Source of the DNA: Tubiluchus corallicola | Taxonomy: Eukaryota; Priapulida; Priapulimorpha; Priapulimorphida; Tubiluchidae | Direction: 5' to 3' | Assembly: GCA_030141605.1 (NCBI GenBank) | Contig: JAQGDQ010002374.1 | Span: forward strand, 124,001 to 188,000 | DNA length: 64,000 nucleotides | In this document: piece after piece, positions 25,262 to 37,994 of the stretch | Layout of the letters: every line of letters starts with the position of its first letter | Numbering within the stretch: position 1 is the stretch's first letter | Notes under the pieces: generated by a model | The model's database searches: none | What the model saw: the letters and a program-made list of their open reading frames with translations, nothing else | What the model was told of the DNA's origin: nothing | Made by a program: the position numbers and the translations under genes

Positions 25262-27005
25262 GAATCATAATATGAATAATATGAATTTATTCCACAGCAA
25301 CACATAAACATACATACAAATTGTTATTACACTGAAAAGAATTATAAACTAAACGAGTTACTGTGAGGAAGAGGAAGGAGCATTAAGCTTTCGAGTTCTC
25401 CTCCAGATAAGTGAAACAATTGGCAATTAACATTACATAGTATTTTCATAGTAGTACATTAGAACAAAAAAGTTTTATTAGTAACTTAAGATCAGGATGA
25501 GTAAAATTGTGAATTAATTATAACCGTTGTAGTAAGTAATTATTTGATGCTTTTTTAAATTGATAAAGACTAAGTTTTCATTTCACGCAGAATTGATGAC
25601 CATATTTAAATAGCGTCATATTTTGATTACTATTTCATTATATTTGTTTTTGGAAGAGGGAGTACATAGTTTCCGACAGACTATCTTGTGTAATGACCAT
25701 GTTGCTTTGAAACTGGACTAAAGTATGACTGAAAGCTGGTGGAAGTAGTGAATTATGATGTTGATACATGAAATGAAGACAATACATGTCATATATTTCT
25801 TTCACTTTAAGAGTTTTAACAGACAAGTAAATTATATTTGAGGGATGGTCATACCTTACATGATATATTAGTTTGAGAAATTTGTTCTGAGTAATTTGTA
25901 AAGCTTCCAGATTACGTTTATACACACCACCCAAGACGTGACGCCATATATTAGATATGGGTAAACTAGACTGTAATAGATTTTCATCAATGTTTCTCTA
26001 TTAATAAACTTGCTAATTTATAGATGATTCCCAAGGTTTTACTCAATTTTTCCTTTATTATACTTATTTGGTACTTCCAGTCTAGGTGCTCATCAAGAAA
26101 TATTACCAAATATTTAACATGTGACTTTTTTCAACAGTAACATTACTAAGAACTGTGGTGATATTTCTTGATGGTGTTCTCCTTTTTTTTAGAATCATGA
26201 AATTTGATTTATATTATTCAGTGAGAGTTTATTTACATTCAGCCATTCTGATACTTTATTTAACTGGGTATTCATAAAATCTCCAAGTTATCTATATTTG
26301 AATGGCTTAAAATGTTTGTATCATCTGCAAAAAGTCTGAAGATTAAATTTGAGCAACTTAGTGGCATATCACTTATATATAGAAGAAATAAAAGTGGCCC
26401 TAGAGTAGAACCTTGGGGAACACCGTGCTTAATTGGAAGTGTATTGGATTTACATTCATTTAATTCCACATACTGGAGACGATCACAAAGATAACTTTTG
26501 AACCATGATTGAGCTGAATGTCTTATACCATGATAATGCAATTTGTCTAGAACAATACAATGATTTACCGTATCAAATGTCTTTGATAAATCTATAAACA
26601 GACCACAGACATACCGATCATTATCAACCGCCTCTGCAATTTTATTAGTTATTTTAATTAATGCTAATGCTGTTGAATGCGATTCTACGAAAACCGAATT
26701 GATGGTCATATAAAATTTTGTTTTGTAGAAGAAAATAGGACAGTTGATTAAATGCGATTTTTTCAAGTATTTTAGAAAAAACACTTAATAGCAAAATTGG
26801 TCGATAATTAGATAACTTAGCTTTATTATTTGATTTATAAACAGGAATTACTTTAGTGAGTTTAAGCTGTTCAGGAAAAATACCAGTATTAAATGATTGA
26901 CTATATATTAAAGTTAATGGCTTGGAAATGACGGAACTGGCAATTTGAACAAAAAAAATTACTGACACCATCTGCACCAGGGGCTTTGTTACCCTTAAGT
27001 CCTGT
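25262..27005 (-). mobile_element. 5'-truncated non-LTR retrotransposon (CR1/jockey-like), broken
   Basis: Read on the minus strand, the reverse transcriptase starts at GNKAPGADGVS (about 27000) and continues through NYRPILLLSVFSKILEK, FIDLSKTFDTVNH, GVPQGSTLGPLLFLLYISDM, FADDTNIL (catalytic), WLNVNKLSLN, YLVIFLDEHLDWKYQI and GGVYKRNLEALQITQNKF, to a stop near 25638. Several frameshifts break it (about 26700, 26200 and 25950), so it is dead. The endonuclease and ORF1 are missing, as expected from incomplete reverse transcription. A 3' region to about 25262 ends in ATTCATATTATTCATATTAT, a short terminal repeat of the kind such elements carry. Confidence 0.9.
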
Positions 27006-27009
27006 TAAT

Positions 27010-27170
27010 AATGAGAGCATGAGAGCACTTCTAGGGCAGATGCCTTAGACCAGTAGGCCATTGTACTCCCCAGTGGTCCAGGCAGTCGTCTAAACTCTTA
27101 TAGCTCTATCGCTTATAACTGGCCAACCAAATTCTGAATTTCCAATGTTAGATCGCTCACACTAAAATCA
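27010..27170 (-). mobile_element. tRNA-like SINE, copy 1
   Basis: On the minus strand, TGGCCTACTGGTCTAAGGC fits an RNA polymerase III A box. The flanking stretch GTGTGAGCGATCTAACATTG and TTGGTTGGCCA is shared with 60110-60255. It abuts the truncated 5' end of the retrotransposon at 27005. Confidence 0.6.
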
Positions 27171-27332
27171 ATGCAGTTTTTAATATGATTACTTAGTACT
27201 CATTGTAACAGCCTTGAAGCATTGAAGACAAAACACACTAAAAGGCAAACTAGACTAATCAAATTAAAATGATGTTAAAACTAAATTTATAGTAATTAAA
27301 ATCAAAATTTTTGTGCGCGATATGTTGCAAAA

Positions 27333-27560
27333 AATGTGTCCGTCAGAGGGGAAAATGTCGTTTGAAATAATTTTAGAGTTACAAATGGTTCAAGACAAGG
27401 CAGTAAAATGTCGCCTGTATTTTAACTCATCTAATAATTAACAATTACTGAATTTAAAATAGGATATTTTGTTGTTATGTGCGTCAATCAGCTTATCTAC
27501 GCAGATGAAATGTGCATGGAAGCATTTACTGCCAACGCTCTTCAGAATCCAAAGCAAACT
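27333..27560 (+). pseudogene. Reverse transcriptase palm fragment of a second non-LTR type
   Basis: Plus-strand frames give NVSVRGENVV, a stop, NNFRVTNGSRQGSKMSPVF, then after a frameshift LNLKIGYFVVMCVNQLIYADEMC. This matches the block F.VTNGVRQG..LSP and the catalytic box NHLMYADD of a different non-LTR group from its neighbour. The catalytic YADD reads YADE and stops interrupt the frame, so this is a relic. Confidence 0.65.
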
Positions 27561-28819
27561 TACGTTGGGTATTTCACCGTAGGCGCTTATCTGCAGACAA
27601 GATGGATAATAAGCATCAAAACCCACTCGTTGTTATTGATAGAGGGCTACTTAACAATATAAAATCACTGGAATCTTTGCAAATTGTCAGGACATGTAGG
27701 TCAGATCTCTTTTTTATATAGTGCGATGCGACACACTGTGCACGCCTTAACCCAGTTTTCAACACCAAGCTTATTACTAATGCGTGACTAGAACACGGAT
27801 GATAATCAAGGTTGATTCCACAAAAAACAATGAACCGGCTGAGATAAGGTAGGCAGATTCAGATGTTCACACACACTTTGTATGAAAGGAATTTACAAAG
27901 GATATTGTGTCGACCTTGGTCTACCGTATTTTATACATCTGTAAGATAACCTATAAAAACATTTATTTTTATTACACAATCTATCACAAGTGCAATAAAA
28001 TGTTAAAGGCATTTGTTTACTCACTGACGTGTCGTATTGAGTATGTAATTATAATATCATTTTTATAGATCATTTTATAATTATAATATAATTTTTATTA
28101 TTGTAATTCCCGTGTTTAAAATTATGTTAATGTGTGCCATTCTTTGTGTAGACGTACCACTTCATGCGTACAAATTACTGGTTATTATGGATGCAGAAAT
28201 CTCAAACAAAAATGCTAGTTCTCTTCAATGCGTAGTCAGCAACTGTAAACGCACCTCGGGGGTTTTCTCTGCTAAAAGTCCACAATTATCGACCGGAATC
28301 CCTACTCAAGCAGCCCCTGTTTAGTTTTTAAACTGCCCCTTTGGTTGCGCATTCTTTACGCATAAATTTACCATGTCACAATACGTTTAAAAACCAACAG
28401 CGCATGCCTTGGCTTCATGCTTTATAACATGAGTGGTAACGTTGGAAGATGCTGTGGTATTTGAATACAACAACCGCGCACTAGCTGCAAGTGAAGCCAG
28501 CTGCTGGACGAAAACGTTAACTCTTTTGACACGACAATTTTTTCTACGTTGCGTATATCATTGATTGAAGTTTACTTCCTGCTGTGAACATTGCCCAACG
28601 TTCTTTTAAGTAAAGGTATGAGTAATTTATCTTTAACATATGAGCTTTCCTGCTTTATTCTTTAACGTTACAGGATCTGCTATGGCTTCATATATTTGGT
28701 TTCGCTTTGAACGTTAAATATTACTAATTGTTTTTTGTTAGAGTACAATTTACGAAGCACTAGGCGGACTCTAAAACTAGAATCTCACTCGTAGACAAGC
28801 TGACACATTCACGACGTAG

Positions 28820-29440
28820 TGGCAATAATAATTTAGTAATAATGATAAATCATTTGTAGAGCGCAAAAATCGACAGAATAGTTCAGTGTCTATAGTACAC
28901 AATAATACATAAAATTTAGGTTTAGAATTAGTGACTACTATAAATTTATAAACACACAATAATGCAAGCATATATATACTAAAAAATTCACCAGGCAGAT
29001 TAATTAAACGATAAAAACGGTAAAAAGGTAAGATTTGAGACTAATTTTAATACAGTAAAAATCAGTGTGTGATCGCAAGTTAAAAGAGAATTTATTCCAT
29101 TCACGTGGAGCTGCACTGGTAAAAGCACGTATAAAGATAATAAGCAATAGTTTAAAAATAATACGTTATTTGACAGGAAGCTAGTCCATTAAGATTCGAG
29201 TTATATAATCAAAACGTCAAGTTTTAGTAACAATTCTTGCAGCAGTATTCTGAAGACGTTGTAAACGATTAGTTTCTTAAGCAGGAATATTAATTTATAA
29301 AAAATACAATAGTCAAGCCAAGTTGCTCAATTGCAGATAATGTTATAAATTTACGAACTACGCCAATTCTGCGAAGAAGTAAACTAAACGATTTACAAAT
29401 GTTATTAATGTGAGCTTTCATAGGGCCAAATCATGGCTAA
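28820..29440 (-). mobile_element. Non-LTR retrotransposon 3' fragment (CR1-like)
   Basis: The minus strand reads KAHINNICKSFSLLLRRIG and VRKFITLSAIEQL, then RLQNTAARIVTKT, FDYITRIL, then a deletion, RAFTSAAPREWNKFSFNLRS and SLKSYLF. These are the thumb and C-terminal blocks of CR1-like proteins, with stops and frameshifts. It ends at low coordinates in GCGCTCTACAAATGATT and ATT repeats, the typical 3' tail. Confidence 0.8.
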
Positions 29441-31030
29441 TTCCCAAATTTCTAACTTCAAAACTTACAGAAACAGGAGAATTTCCAGCCTGTACATTAG
29501 CAACCCTGCCATCAGACATGACGTGACGCTAACACGTAGTTTCTATCCGATAGGAACTCTTGGCTTATTGTTTACGGACCACTTTGGAGTACAAGCACAG
29601 GCACCAACGTGCCCTTGAAAGTCATGCAAAATGTTTAATTTGAAGAAGTTGGGTACAGTTGCATGAAAAAAGTGAGAATAGATCATATACATAATGTTTG
29701 TGAGAATAATCTTTTTCTTTGTGTTTGAGGCAATCATCACTTTGTAAGGATACTTATACGTTGTGTGCGAGACAATCATCATTCAGTAACATAAAATAAC
29801 ATTCCTTGTTTACAAGCAAAATGTCGTGTTTCTGTCCTCCGTGCCTCAAAATATCAAGAATCCTTGACGTAGACCGTATCAACTCATCTACTACGATTAT
29901 AGTGTATACCAAGCGTTTCAAGTAGACATCAATGTCTTTCTTTATCTCTATCGATTAATTCCATTGCAAACTGTGCAACACTGTCATTTATATTAGAGAG
30001 TATTATGATATTTTCTAATTGTTGTATTAAGAAACAATACGTCATGCTAGAGATTTTTGCATTCGCGCTAAGCTTAAACTGTCGTGTATGGACTGTAACA
30101 CGCGGGTTTAGTGTCACATAAGCAAAATAGTTCTGGAAATATAAATAGCTTTGAATAATGCTCGTCGCAATAATTAAAGGAAAACCGGGTCATTGTGTAG
30201 ACATTTGACTAAAAATAACGTATGCTCTAAAATACTGAAAACTGCAATAGCTTTTTAAACCAAAGCTCATATTAAATAATAATTACCTCGGACAGTTACA
30301 TTGTGTTAAACGTTCAAAGCTATGCCTGGCTCAGTGAATCGACTAAGACTGGTAATGGCGCCTTCTTGTCACCTTTCGCGTGGCCGACAGATAGGCGCGG
30401 CACCTTAATAAGCATGATCATGAACAGCAGTGTTTTCCCTTTTTATCAGTAGAGCCAATTTTCGTGACATCACGTCGGCGTCTTATAGCAATCTTCGCTT
30501 ACGCAAACGTGCTTAGGGAAGATGTGTACCATCGCACAAATTGTGATTAGTTTGTGACATAACCGATAGCTGTGTTCGGTTGCCATTAATTAACATTCCA
30601 AGCGAATTATTGAAATTTAAGAAACAGAAAATATAAGAAACTGTTATAGACAAGAAAATGTATATTTTGGACCGTAAAAAGGAAGTTGGGTTTAACCAAT
30701 CGTCCCGTTTTCCTTTCAATTTGCACGTTACTTTTTACTTTACCATAAACATGCTTGCCTGTGCAGATATGAAGATTTCAAGCAGCCATTACTGATTAGT
30801 GTAGGCGTTTCAGTCCTCTCCTACAATTATAATGTGGCACTAGTACTTAACGCGTTCAACACGCAAACAGCATTAAGTTTACGGCTGTTATAGCTCTAGT
30901 TACTATTAATCAATACACACAAGTACAATAAATTTGAAGGCAAAGCGATTTTGAGTTCAGAGTATTGCTAACTCATTCGCGTTATTAGAGCACGTTATTT
31001 GATTTGTAGAGGTAGTAGAATCATGTAGAA
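29441..31030. other. Intergenic, nothing recognised
   Basis: No exon, RNA gene or repeat that I can name. Only short chance open frames are present. Confidence 0.5.
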
Positions 31031-31179
31031 TGGACTGGATTGGATTAGATTGGATTGGATTGGATTGGATCGGATCGGATCGGATCGGATCGGATCGGAT
31101 CGGATCGGATCGGATCGGATCGGATCGGATCAGATCAGATCAGATCAGATTAGATTAGATTATATTATATTAGATTAGA
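31031..31179. repeat. Compound pentanucleotide microsatellite
   Basis: Block order on the plus strand: ATTGG units, then about 13 ATCGG units, then about 4 ATCAG units, then ATTAG and ATTAT units. Only two positions of the unit change, both by transitions. Confidence 0.97.
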
Positions 31180-34100
31180 AATTAAAACAATTAATGAAAA
31201 TTCTTCCATAAAGTTCACAAAATTGCTTTGTAGTTTAAAGTTTATTTCAGACCAGAAGCTTTCAGTTTCTCGATCTTCATCAGTTAGAAAGTATGTCGCT
31301 GTCAACTTAATCTGAATTGCTATAAGTTGACTGTGACACACTTTAATATTCTTAGTATTCACCAACCGCACACCATTACAACTTAAGTATAAAAAGTTAT
31401 CTAATAAAATCAAATAAGTAACAATGGGACTGAACTAGTCCAAATGAAAAAAATAGAACAGAATCGAATTAAATGTAATAGTTTTACATAATTATAAATA
31501 GTAGCTTATAATACTCATAGCAGCGCCAATAAACAAATCTACTGGTATAAGTCACCATTAATATTATTGTACTTTCAATGAGCATTAATGAAATAATAAA
31601 ATTAGAACCATATTATTGATGCCTAATGCCTTGTAATGAAGTAATTCTGAACATTACCAGTGAGTATGAGCTCCATTTTTGTGCAAAAAAGATGAGTTCA
31701 GATGTAGTTAAAGCTGCAGCTTGACCCGGTGCAATGTGATTATTTACTTAGTATATCATCATGCAAACAAGGGAAGCCAGTTTGAAGCCAGGTTGTTGCG
31801 TTCCGAGCATTCCAGAGCTGCCAGTCAAACCTCGTGTCACGAATCAATGTTGATAGTAAACACTACTTGATCAAAGCACGCATTGTTTCGAAAATTCACT
31901 TACAAATATTTCCGTGGCAGAGAGGTGGGTGTATGCCATTTCTTTATGACGAAGCAAACTTCTGAGTTCCGGTGGGCTCCCCGGAATACCGGCTGGAGGG
32001 CTCACAAGCTCCTCTCAGTTGTTGGCTTACAAAGTACAAGGTATAATTTCGCTGGAGAGTAATTTACTTTGCATAGGAAGAGTAAGTACGTATTAAATCA
32101 TACAGAAAACCGAAATAAAAGACCAACGGTGCTGGAGGTGGCAGCGTGCCTCACTATCATTATATTATTCATTCCAAAATACTTACGTATTTACATGATT
32201 TACAAATTATGAAATCTTGAATAAAACATGCAGAATACGAGAAGTCACCCAGGCACGGGGCGTTTACGTATTAAAAATTGTAATTTAACTAAAAACTTGT
32301 TTTATTACAACATAATTATATAACTGTCTGTACTATAATTTTTGCCAAGCACCCAATATCGATCATCAAAATCTTTGAATAACACTACGTTTTGTTTTAT
32401 TATTGTCGTATTTTATATTTTACTGTGTTTAAATTAGCGGCAGCTTATTTACATTGAGACTTATTTACTGGCGAAAGTAAAAACACCAGTATTGATCAGT
32501 TTCATCAAAACTTCATCAAAACGCATCGGAATTCTCGATCTAAATCGCCTGTCAACATCTAAAGCATCGCCAGTTCGGAGAACTCCAGAAAGACCAATTC
32601 AGTGTATCAGACATCCGGCCAGTCCACAAATTAGGGAGTTTAATACTCGTTTGAACTTTAAAAAACGTACTCGTTTTCCTGAATGCTAGTGATTAATGTC
32701 TTGAATGCATTAATCTACGCAGAGGAGAAAAAACGAATGTTTTGTGACGCTAAACATTTCTCAAACGCTTTGATGTCAGAAAAGCGAATTAATGAAATTC
32801 GTTTGTAGGAATGCAAAGAAAATATTTTCTGGGCGATTAGCTGCTCTATCATGTTGTAGGCTACCCTTTCATTTGGCGGTTATATGAAAGGGGAAGAGAA
32901 AGTCTGTTTGTAATTAGAAATCTTTTCCACTTCTATACGACTAATACCATAGCATTGGAAACAGCAGTATGAAGTAATTTAATTAAAACGTCCACTATGC
33001 TCATTGATCATTCCGCGCTTGTTACGTTACATCCTTTTCACTGTTTAGTAAAGTTCTCAATAATAAATGATTTTTTTTTAATTCATATATTTTATTACAC
33101 CAGGTATGGCAATTTAAAACACACTAGTCATAAAATTACAAATATTAAGCTAAAATAGCTTAACAAGCATACAATAAAGGGAATTTTTTACTCTGATTAA
33201 CAAGCATAACAGTAATAATTGAGTTATATGTCCATTGGCATAGGAAAATGGCGTTTGATGTACATGCTAAAAGATGGTATCTACCACCTTTCAAGTTTCA
33301 AAGCTTACATATACAGGTTTGTTTCAGTTCAAGACTCTGTTTGGAGCAGATTTTATGGGGAATTACATGCCTTTTCATGGCTTGTTGGTTCTTCTCCTGG
33401 ATTTCTTTCTATTCATTTTGTGTCATAGTCAGTGTATAATAGGATGCCAGCTCTATTGAGTCTACCGTGTCTTCGACAACTTCTAAATATTTCCAGAATG
33501 CCTGAACTCAGGGTATTTTGAAGAAATAAGTAATTTTTGAGTAATAAGTAAGTCTAAATGTAAATAAGCTGCTAACGTAAAAATGCAAAAACGCATTTAA
33601 ATGATTTTCAAAGATTCTGAGGATTGACACAGGGTGCCCAACAGAATTATAGTGGACTGTTAAATAAATGCATTTTTAATTGTAATAGAACATGGTTTAA
33701 TTAAATTACAATACGTAAGCGCCATGTGCCTGCGTGGCTTCTCCTATTCTATGTATATGTTTTATAACAAATGCATAATTGCGCCTCATTTTTGAAAGCG
33801 TGCATCAGAGAAACTCGGCATTCGCAACAACAATGACTAATACAATATGTTTAATGTAGATTTTAATTTCCTTTAGTTAAGTAACTGCAGGATTTAGATG
33901 TTTAAGTTACTCGCTTGTGATTAACTCTATGAAGCCGTTCATTTTGCTGTGATGCCGGCCTGGTTTTACTTCGTGTAATACAAAAGTTTGTCATTTACTC
34001 ATTTTGCGGTAAACAATGCGTTTTAAAGTTTAACAAAAAATGGTTCTACGACAACTATAAACGTCCATCTGTTATGGTTATTACCATCATTTTGCAAGCA

Positions 34101-34494
34101 GTAAGCAAAGACTACCTGTATACAGGACGTTCGTGCACTATTGATGTTCGGATAGCGCATCAACAGACTGGCGTGGGTGGTACCGTTTGATGTGGGTAGT
34201 GTGAAGAGGTTTTTTAATATTGTGAAGTCACAATGGAGAGCTATTGCAGAAGTATTAAATGAAATATCATTTAACACATACCATGTCATTAGAATTTGTA
34301 CATTTTACAAATAAGTGCAAGCAAAATGTACATTAGTGCATACGTGCACGTATGTGGTAAGCAGGCAACACAACCCTTCGCATTCCGGACATGTTTTACA
34401 GTTCAGCATTCTGCAAGCTGGATTCAAGCACTCGGTGACAGGGATACTTAATGGCAGAACCAGAATCTTGTTTATCTCTGCTGCTGCTAAGGCT
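31180..34494. other. Intergenic, nothing firmly recognised
   Basis: Contains a 65-codon open frame at 32492-32689 (serine/arginine/proline rich, unrecognised) and an 88-codon frame at 34023-34289 (minus, unrecognised). Neither has supporting context. Confidence 0.45.
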
Positions 34495-34555
34495 GCTACT
34501 ATTAATACTACTACTACTACTACTGCTGCTGCTACTGCTACTACTGCTGCTACTG

Positions 34556-34623
<68 letters not shown>

Positions 34624-34759
34624 GCTACTGCTACTGCTACTGCTACTGCTACTGCTACTGCTACTGCTACTGCTACCGCTACCGCTACCACTACCACTAC
34701 CACTACCACCACCACCACCACCACCACCACCACCACCACCACCACCACTACCACTACCA

Positions 34760-34795
<36 letters not shown>

Positions 34796-34808
34796 ATACT
34801 ACTACTAT
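34495..34808. repeat. Long compound trinucleotide microsatellite
   Basis: About 310 bases of triplets in blocks: ACTACT, ACTGCT, a short ACCGCT block, ACCACT, ACCACC, ACCACT, ACTACT, with a few ACTGCT near the start. Open frames of up to 227 codons across it (poly-Thr, poly-Leu, poly-Val) follow from the triplet period and are not genes. Confidence 0.97.
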
Positions 34809-35326
34809 TACAGTGAATAGTGAACTAGGTAGCCACCAAGGCAACTACGGGCCAACCCCCAGGCATGGCTTGACTTTGGTTACTGATATTTACTGTACAC
34901 AATACCACGAAAAAAACCTTGGGCATCTTCTAACGTTTTTCAACTGGGTTTTACGACAGTCATCTAATTTAACTGCACATTTAAGTGAACAGATTTAACG
35001 GAAGCGCATTTCGCATTTAAATAAAACTTGCTATTAAAATCTAACTCAGTTCCATCATTGCTTCTAGATTGTGTGCTGTCAGAAAAGTATTGATCTCATT
35101 TTCCCGACATCGTCGAAGATAAGTGATTGACTCTCTCTAAACTGAAGACGAACATCAATTGATACATACCTTCTGTTTTTGATGAGCGGATTTTTTTATT
35201 TATGTGCGAGCAACAATGCAACATGTGCTAAAGTCTATTTTGTACGTTTATGAGTCAATCATTCATTAGTGACACTTCTGATTCTCTGCTTGTTGGCATT
35301 TTTCATGGAAGGGTGCTTCTATAATG

Positions 35327-35685
35327 CAGGCCATATTACTCTGAAGGCTAGTATAGGTTGCTGCCTAGAACCCTCAGGCTTGAAGTGCTCTTCTAAAAAT
35401 CTTCAAATTAACTTTTTCGTAAAATGAGTATAATATTTCAATTATTTGTATTGCTGAATTAAAAAGGGAGGCCTAGGAGTCTAAAAACCCAATTTTAAAA
35501 GAATGGTGTGGCCTGTTATTGTGGCGCGTTATTTGACATAGGGGGCCCTAGTTTTGGGTCCTAGCAGTAAATCGTGGGCCTCGGTCCATGTTTCTTTATC
35601 ATCGTGCGAATTAGAAGGTAGCTCTGTCGAGGGGCCCCATAATTTTATTATACTAGGGATCCCAAAAGATCATAACATGGCTCTG
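35327..35685. mobile_element. CAGGGCCGGATTAT inverted-repeat element, diverged copy
   Basis: Starts CAGGCCATATTAC and ends CATAACATGGCTCTG, with the internal block CTAGTATAGGTTGCTGCCTA shared with the copy at 53027. Near the right end GGGGCCCCATAATTT also matches. Length 359 bases, close to the two other copies. No coding capacity. Confidence 0.7.
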
Positions 35686-36685
35686 CTGGGGAGGCAATGA
35701 TTTTGCGTGCTTCTCTAATCAGTACTCTGCTTTTCGAATTTCACTCGTTCGCACATTGCAATGATTTTATTACATTATGTATATCAGCATCTAGACCCCC
35801 TATGTTTTTCACAGAAATTCTTCCATACATATGTTCTAGCAGTATTGAACCATGATTATGACTTTAAAAGAATAAAAGAAAAGAAAAATCAATGAGCTCC
35901 CATGGCTTCTCTGCCATGGTAACTTGCTAAGTGAACAGGTTAGAGTCATTAATACAATTTTTGTTTATGTTTTATTTCTTAAACCTTTCTAGTACCTTTA
36001 TCATTAGACCAAGGGTCTTCCGCCTTGTTTAAGAAATTATCTGAGGATCTGGGCACCTGTAAAATTATCATAATGCGTAGTCTTTATTGAATTTATTATT
36101 GAAAACCATCTCTCATTAGCGTTATATAGTATCTCGATAAAATTCACGTTCACGTATGTAACAGCATGTGCTTCATCTCAATGAAATTTATATTCTGCGA
36201 ATGTAACAGCATGTGGTTGCATCGAGAATGCCACAAGTATACTTAAGTTTTGATTAACTTCCGTTAATGTCCCGCTTCTGGAGTACTCAAGAATAGCTTG
36301 AAGTTCCATTGATCATTTCTCAGAGACGAGCTTATTAGATATGCACCACGGTATGCCCAGTACGATAAAGTACAATGTTATGAATAAATTTATGAATCGG
36401 TAATTTGGTGATTAATTAATAGAATTATCTACTGAATTAGATTCAGTTGATAAAACGGATACCTCTTTGATTTGATAAGATAAATTTATTGATTGATTAT
36501 ATGAACTCACTCAGCTGGCAAGGCACGAGATTTAATGCGAAGCAAATTATTTTCACAGGTGTGTTTTTGCGTTTACTGAAGGTAAACAGGTGTTCATTAA
36601 GAGAAAGCGTAATCTTGTTTATAACCTTATGCAAGCGTAGATAAACGCTCTATATAACATATGCAGAGTTACACGTAATTCTTAA

Positions 36686-37720
36686 GAATATATAATTATT
36701 AAGAAGTCGCGAGAAGCAAAACTTCTTTGGAAAGAAAGCTTTATGGCCGACGCCAAGCTTGCGATGAAACTTTGGGAGCAAGGAGTTCTGAAAGACAGAC
36801 CTGGCGTGCAGCTAACTTCCCACGGAGGAGAAAGAATTCTTGAACCACCTGGATGGTCATAAACTTCTTGGCAGGGTAAAGCCAAGGATGTCACCTTTAA
36901 CCTATTGCACCATATTGCGTTTCAGCGCGACATTACGCAAAGCGGAACTTGGAGTTATAAGCCCGTGTTTGAAGACACGTGGTGGTTAGTTAGTTGGGTG
37001 CGAGCAGAGAGCAACATCAGGGAGAGAGGAGCCAGAGAGAGGCGACAGGAAATCTGACAAGTGTATAGACTTCGTTTCGAACCAGCGTGGACCATCGTTC
37101 TACGTCCTCAGCTAATCTGAGCACTGGATCTACGAATAGTCTTACAGAAGCATTGGATTTGTGTACGGGAGTTGCATTGGCCATTCCACCGAGTTAAGTA
37201 ATCTTAACGCATTTGTAACTTGAGAGTAACTCTGCATAGTAGTAGTTCACATTGTAGTAGACACCTTAAGTGTAGCATACGGTTTGATTGTAAAGTGTAT
37301 ACTTCACATTGTATTTAGCACCTTAAGTGCAACGCACGGAAAATTGATAAGTGAATTATTCGTGTATCTCTTGGAGCTAAAACATTATTTGTGAATGCCG
37401 ACCAGCGTCTAAGACCAAATCGTGTACAAATATCTAGCTAAGAGTAATTGTTGTAAACCAATAAAAGTATTCACTTTGACTTAAATTACGAGTTCATGTA
37501 TGCTTATAGGTGTTTAAAGTTAAGCAACACTAGATTCGATAACGAACCTGTAGATTCGCATTGTATTAATCATTAATTAATTTAATAAAGCTCAATTGCG
37601 GGAGCTAAGCTAGAAAGCTTTTGGGATAAAGACTTTTCTCACAGTGCGAAGTCGTAGAGTCAGTCTAGAGGGACTAGATTATCGCCCGATAGACTAATCT
37701 TAAGCCCTAGGAGCCAGGTG
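36686..37720 (+). other. Possible LTR-retrotransposon end (protein tail plus LTR-like block)
   Basis: An open frame ends at 36862 with KLWEQGVLKDRPGVQLTSHG and a further 12 residues. About 25 bases later, after a purine-rich stretch, TGTCACC begins a block of several hundred bases. That block has an AATAAA at about 37460 and an internal imperfect duplication (TTCACATTGTA and CACCTTAAGTG, twice, 37246-37340). This resembles a polyprotein end followed by an LTR. No second LTR, primer-binding site or target duplication was found, so this is a hypothesis. Confidence 0.3.
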
Positions 37721-37994
37721 TTAAATCACCTTGTGGCGATTAATTAAGATAGGAAGCGAATCAATTTCAAATCAATTTTAAATGGATATATAAATCAAGT
37801 GAATGCTATACGATCACAAGATATAATAATTAATAAGAGATAACTGGTGTATTAGATCAGTATAAAAAGGATCATAAGATTTATAGATCATAACTGGCAC
37901 TTGCGACCAGGATTAAATAGATACGATTTATATATATCATAACAACGTGGAAAAAGCTGGACTCTGTATCTCAGAAATTTAATCTGCATTTCTT

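Noticed and set aside
32492-32689. 65-codon frame rich in Ser, Arg and Pro
   Set aside because: No family match that I recognise, no convincing splice context and no supporting copy; could be an exon of an unknown gene but cannot be supported.
34305-34998. Long open frames of poly-Thr, poly-Leu and poly-Val on both strands (up to 227 codons)
   Set aside because: Stop-free only because a triplet repeat cannot make a stop in those frames; flanks show no conserved protein.
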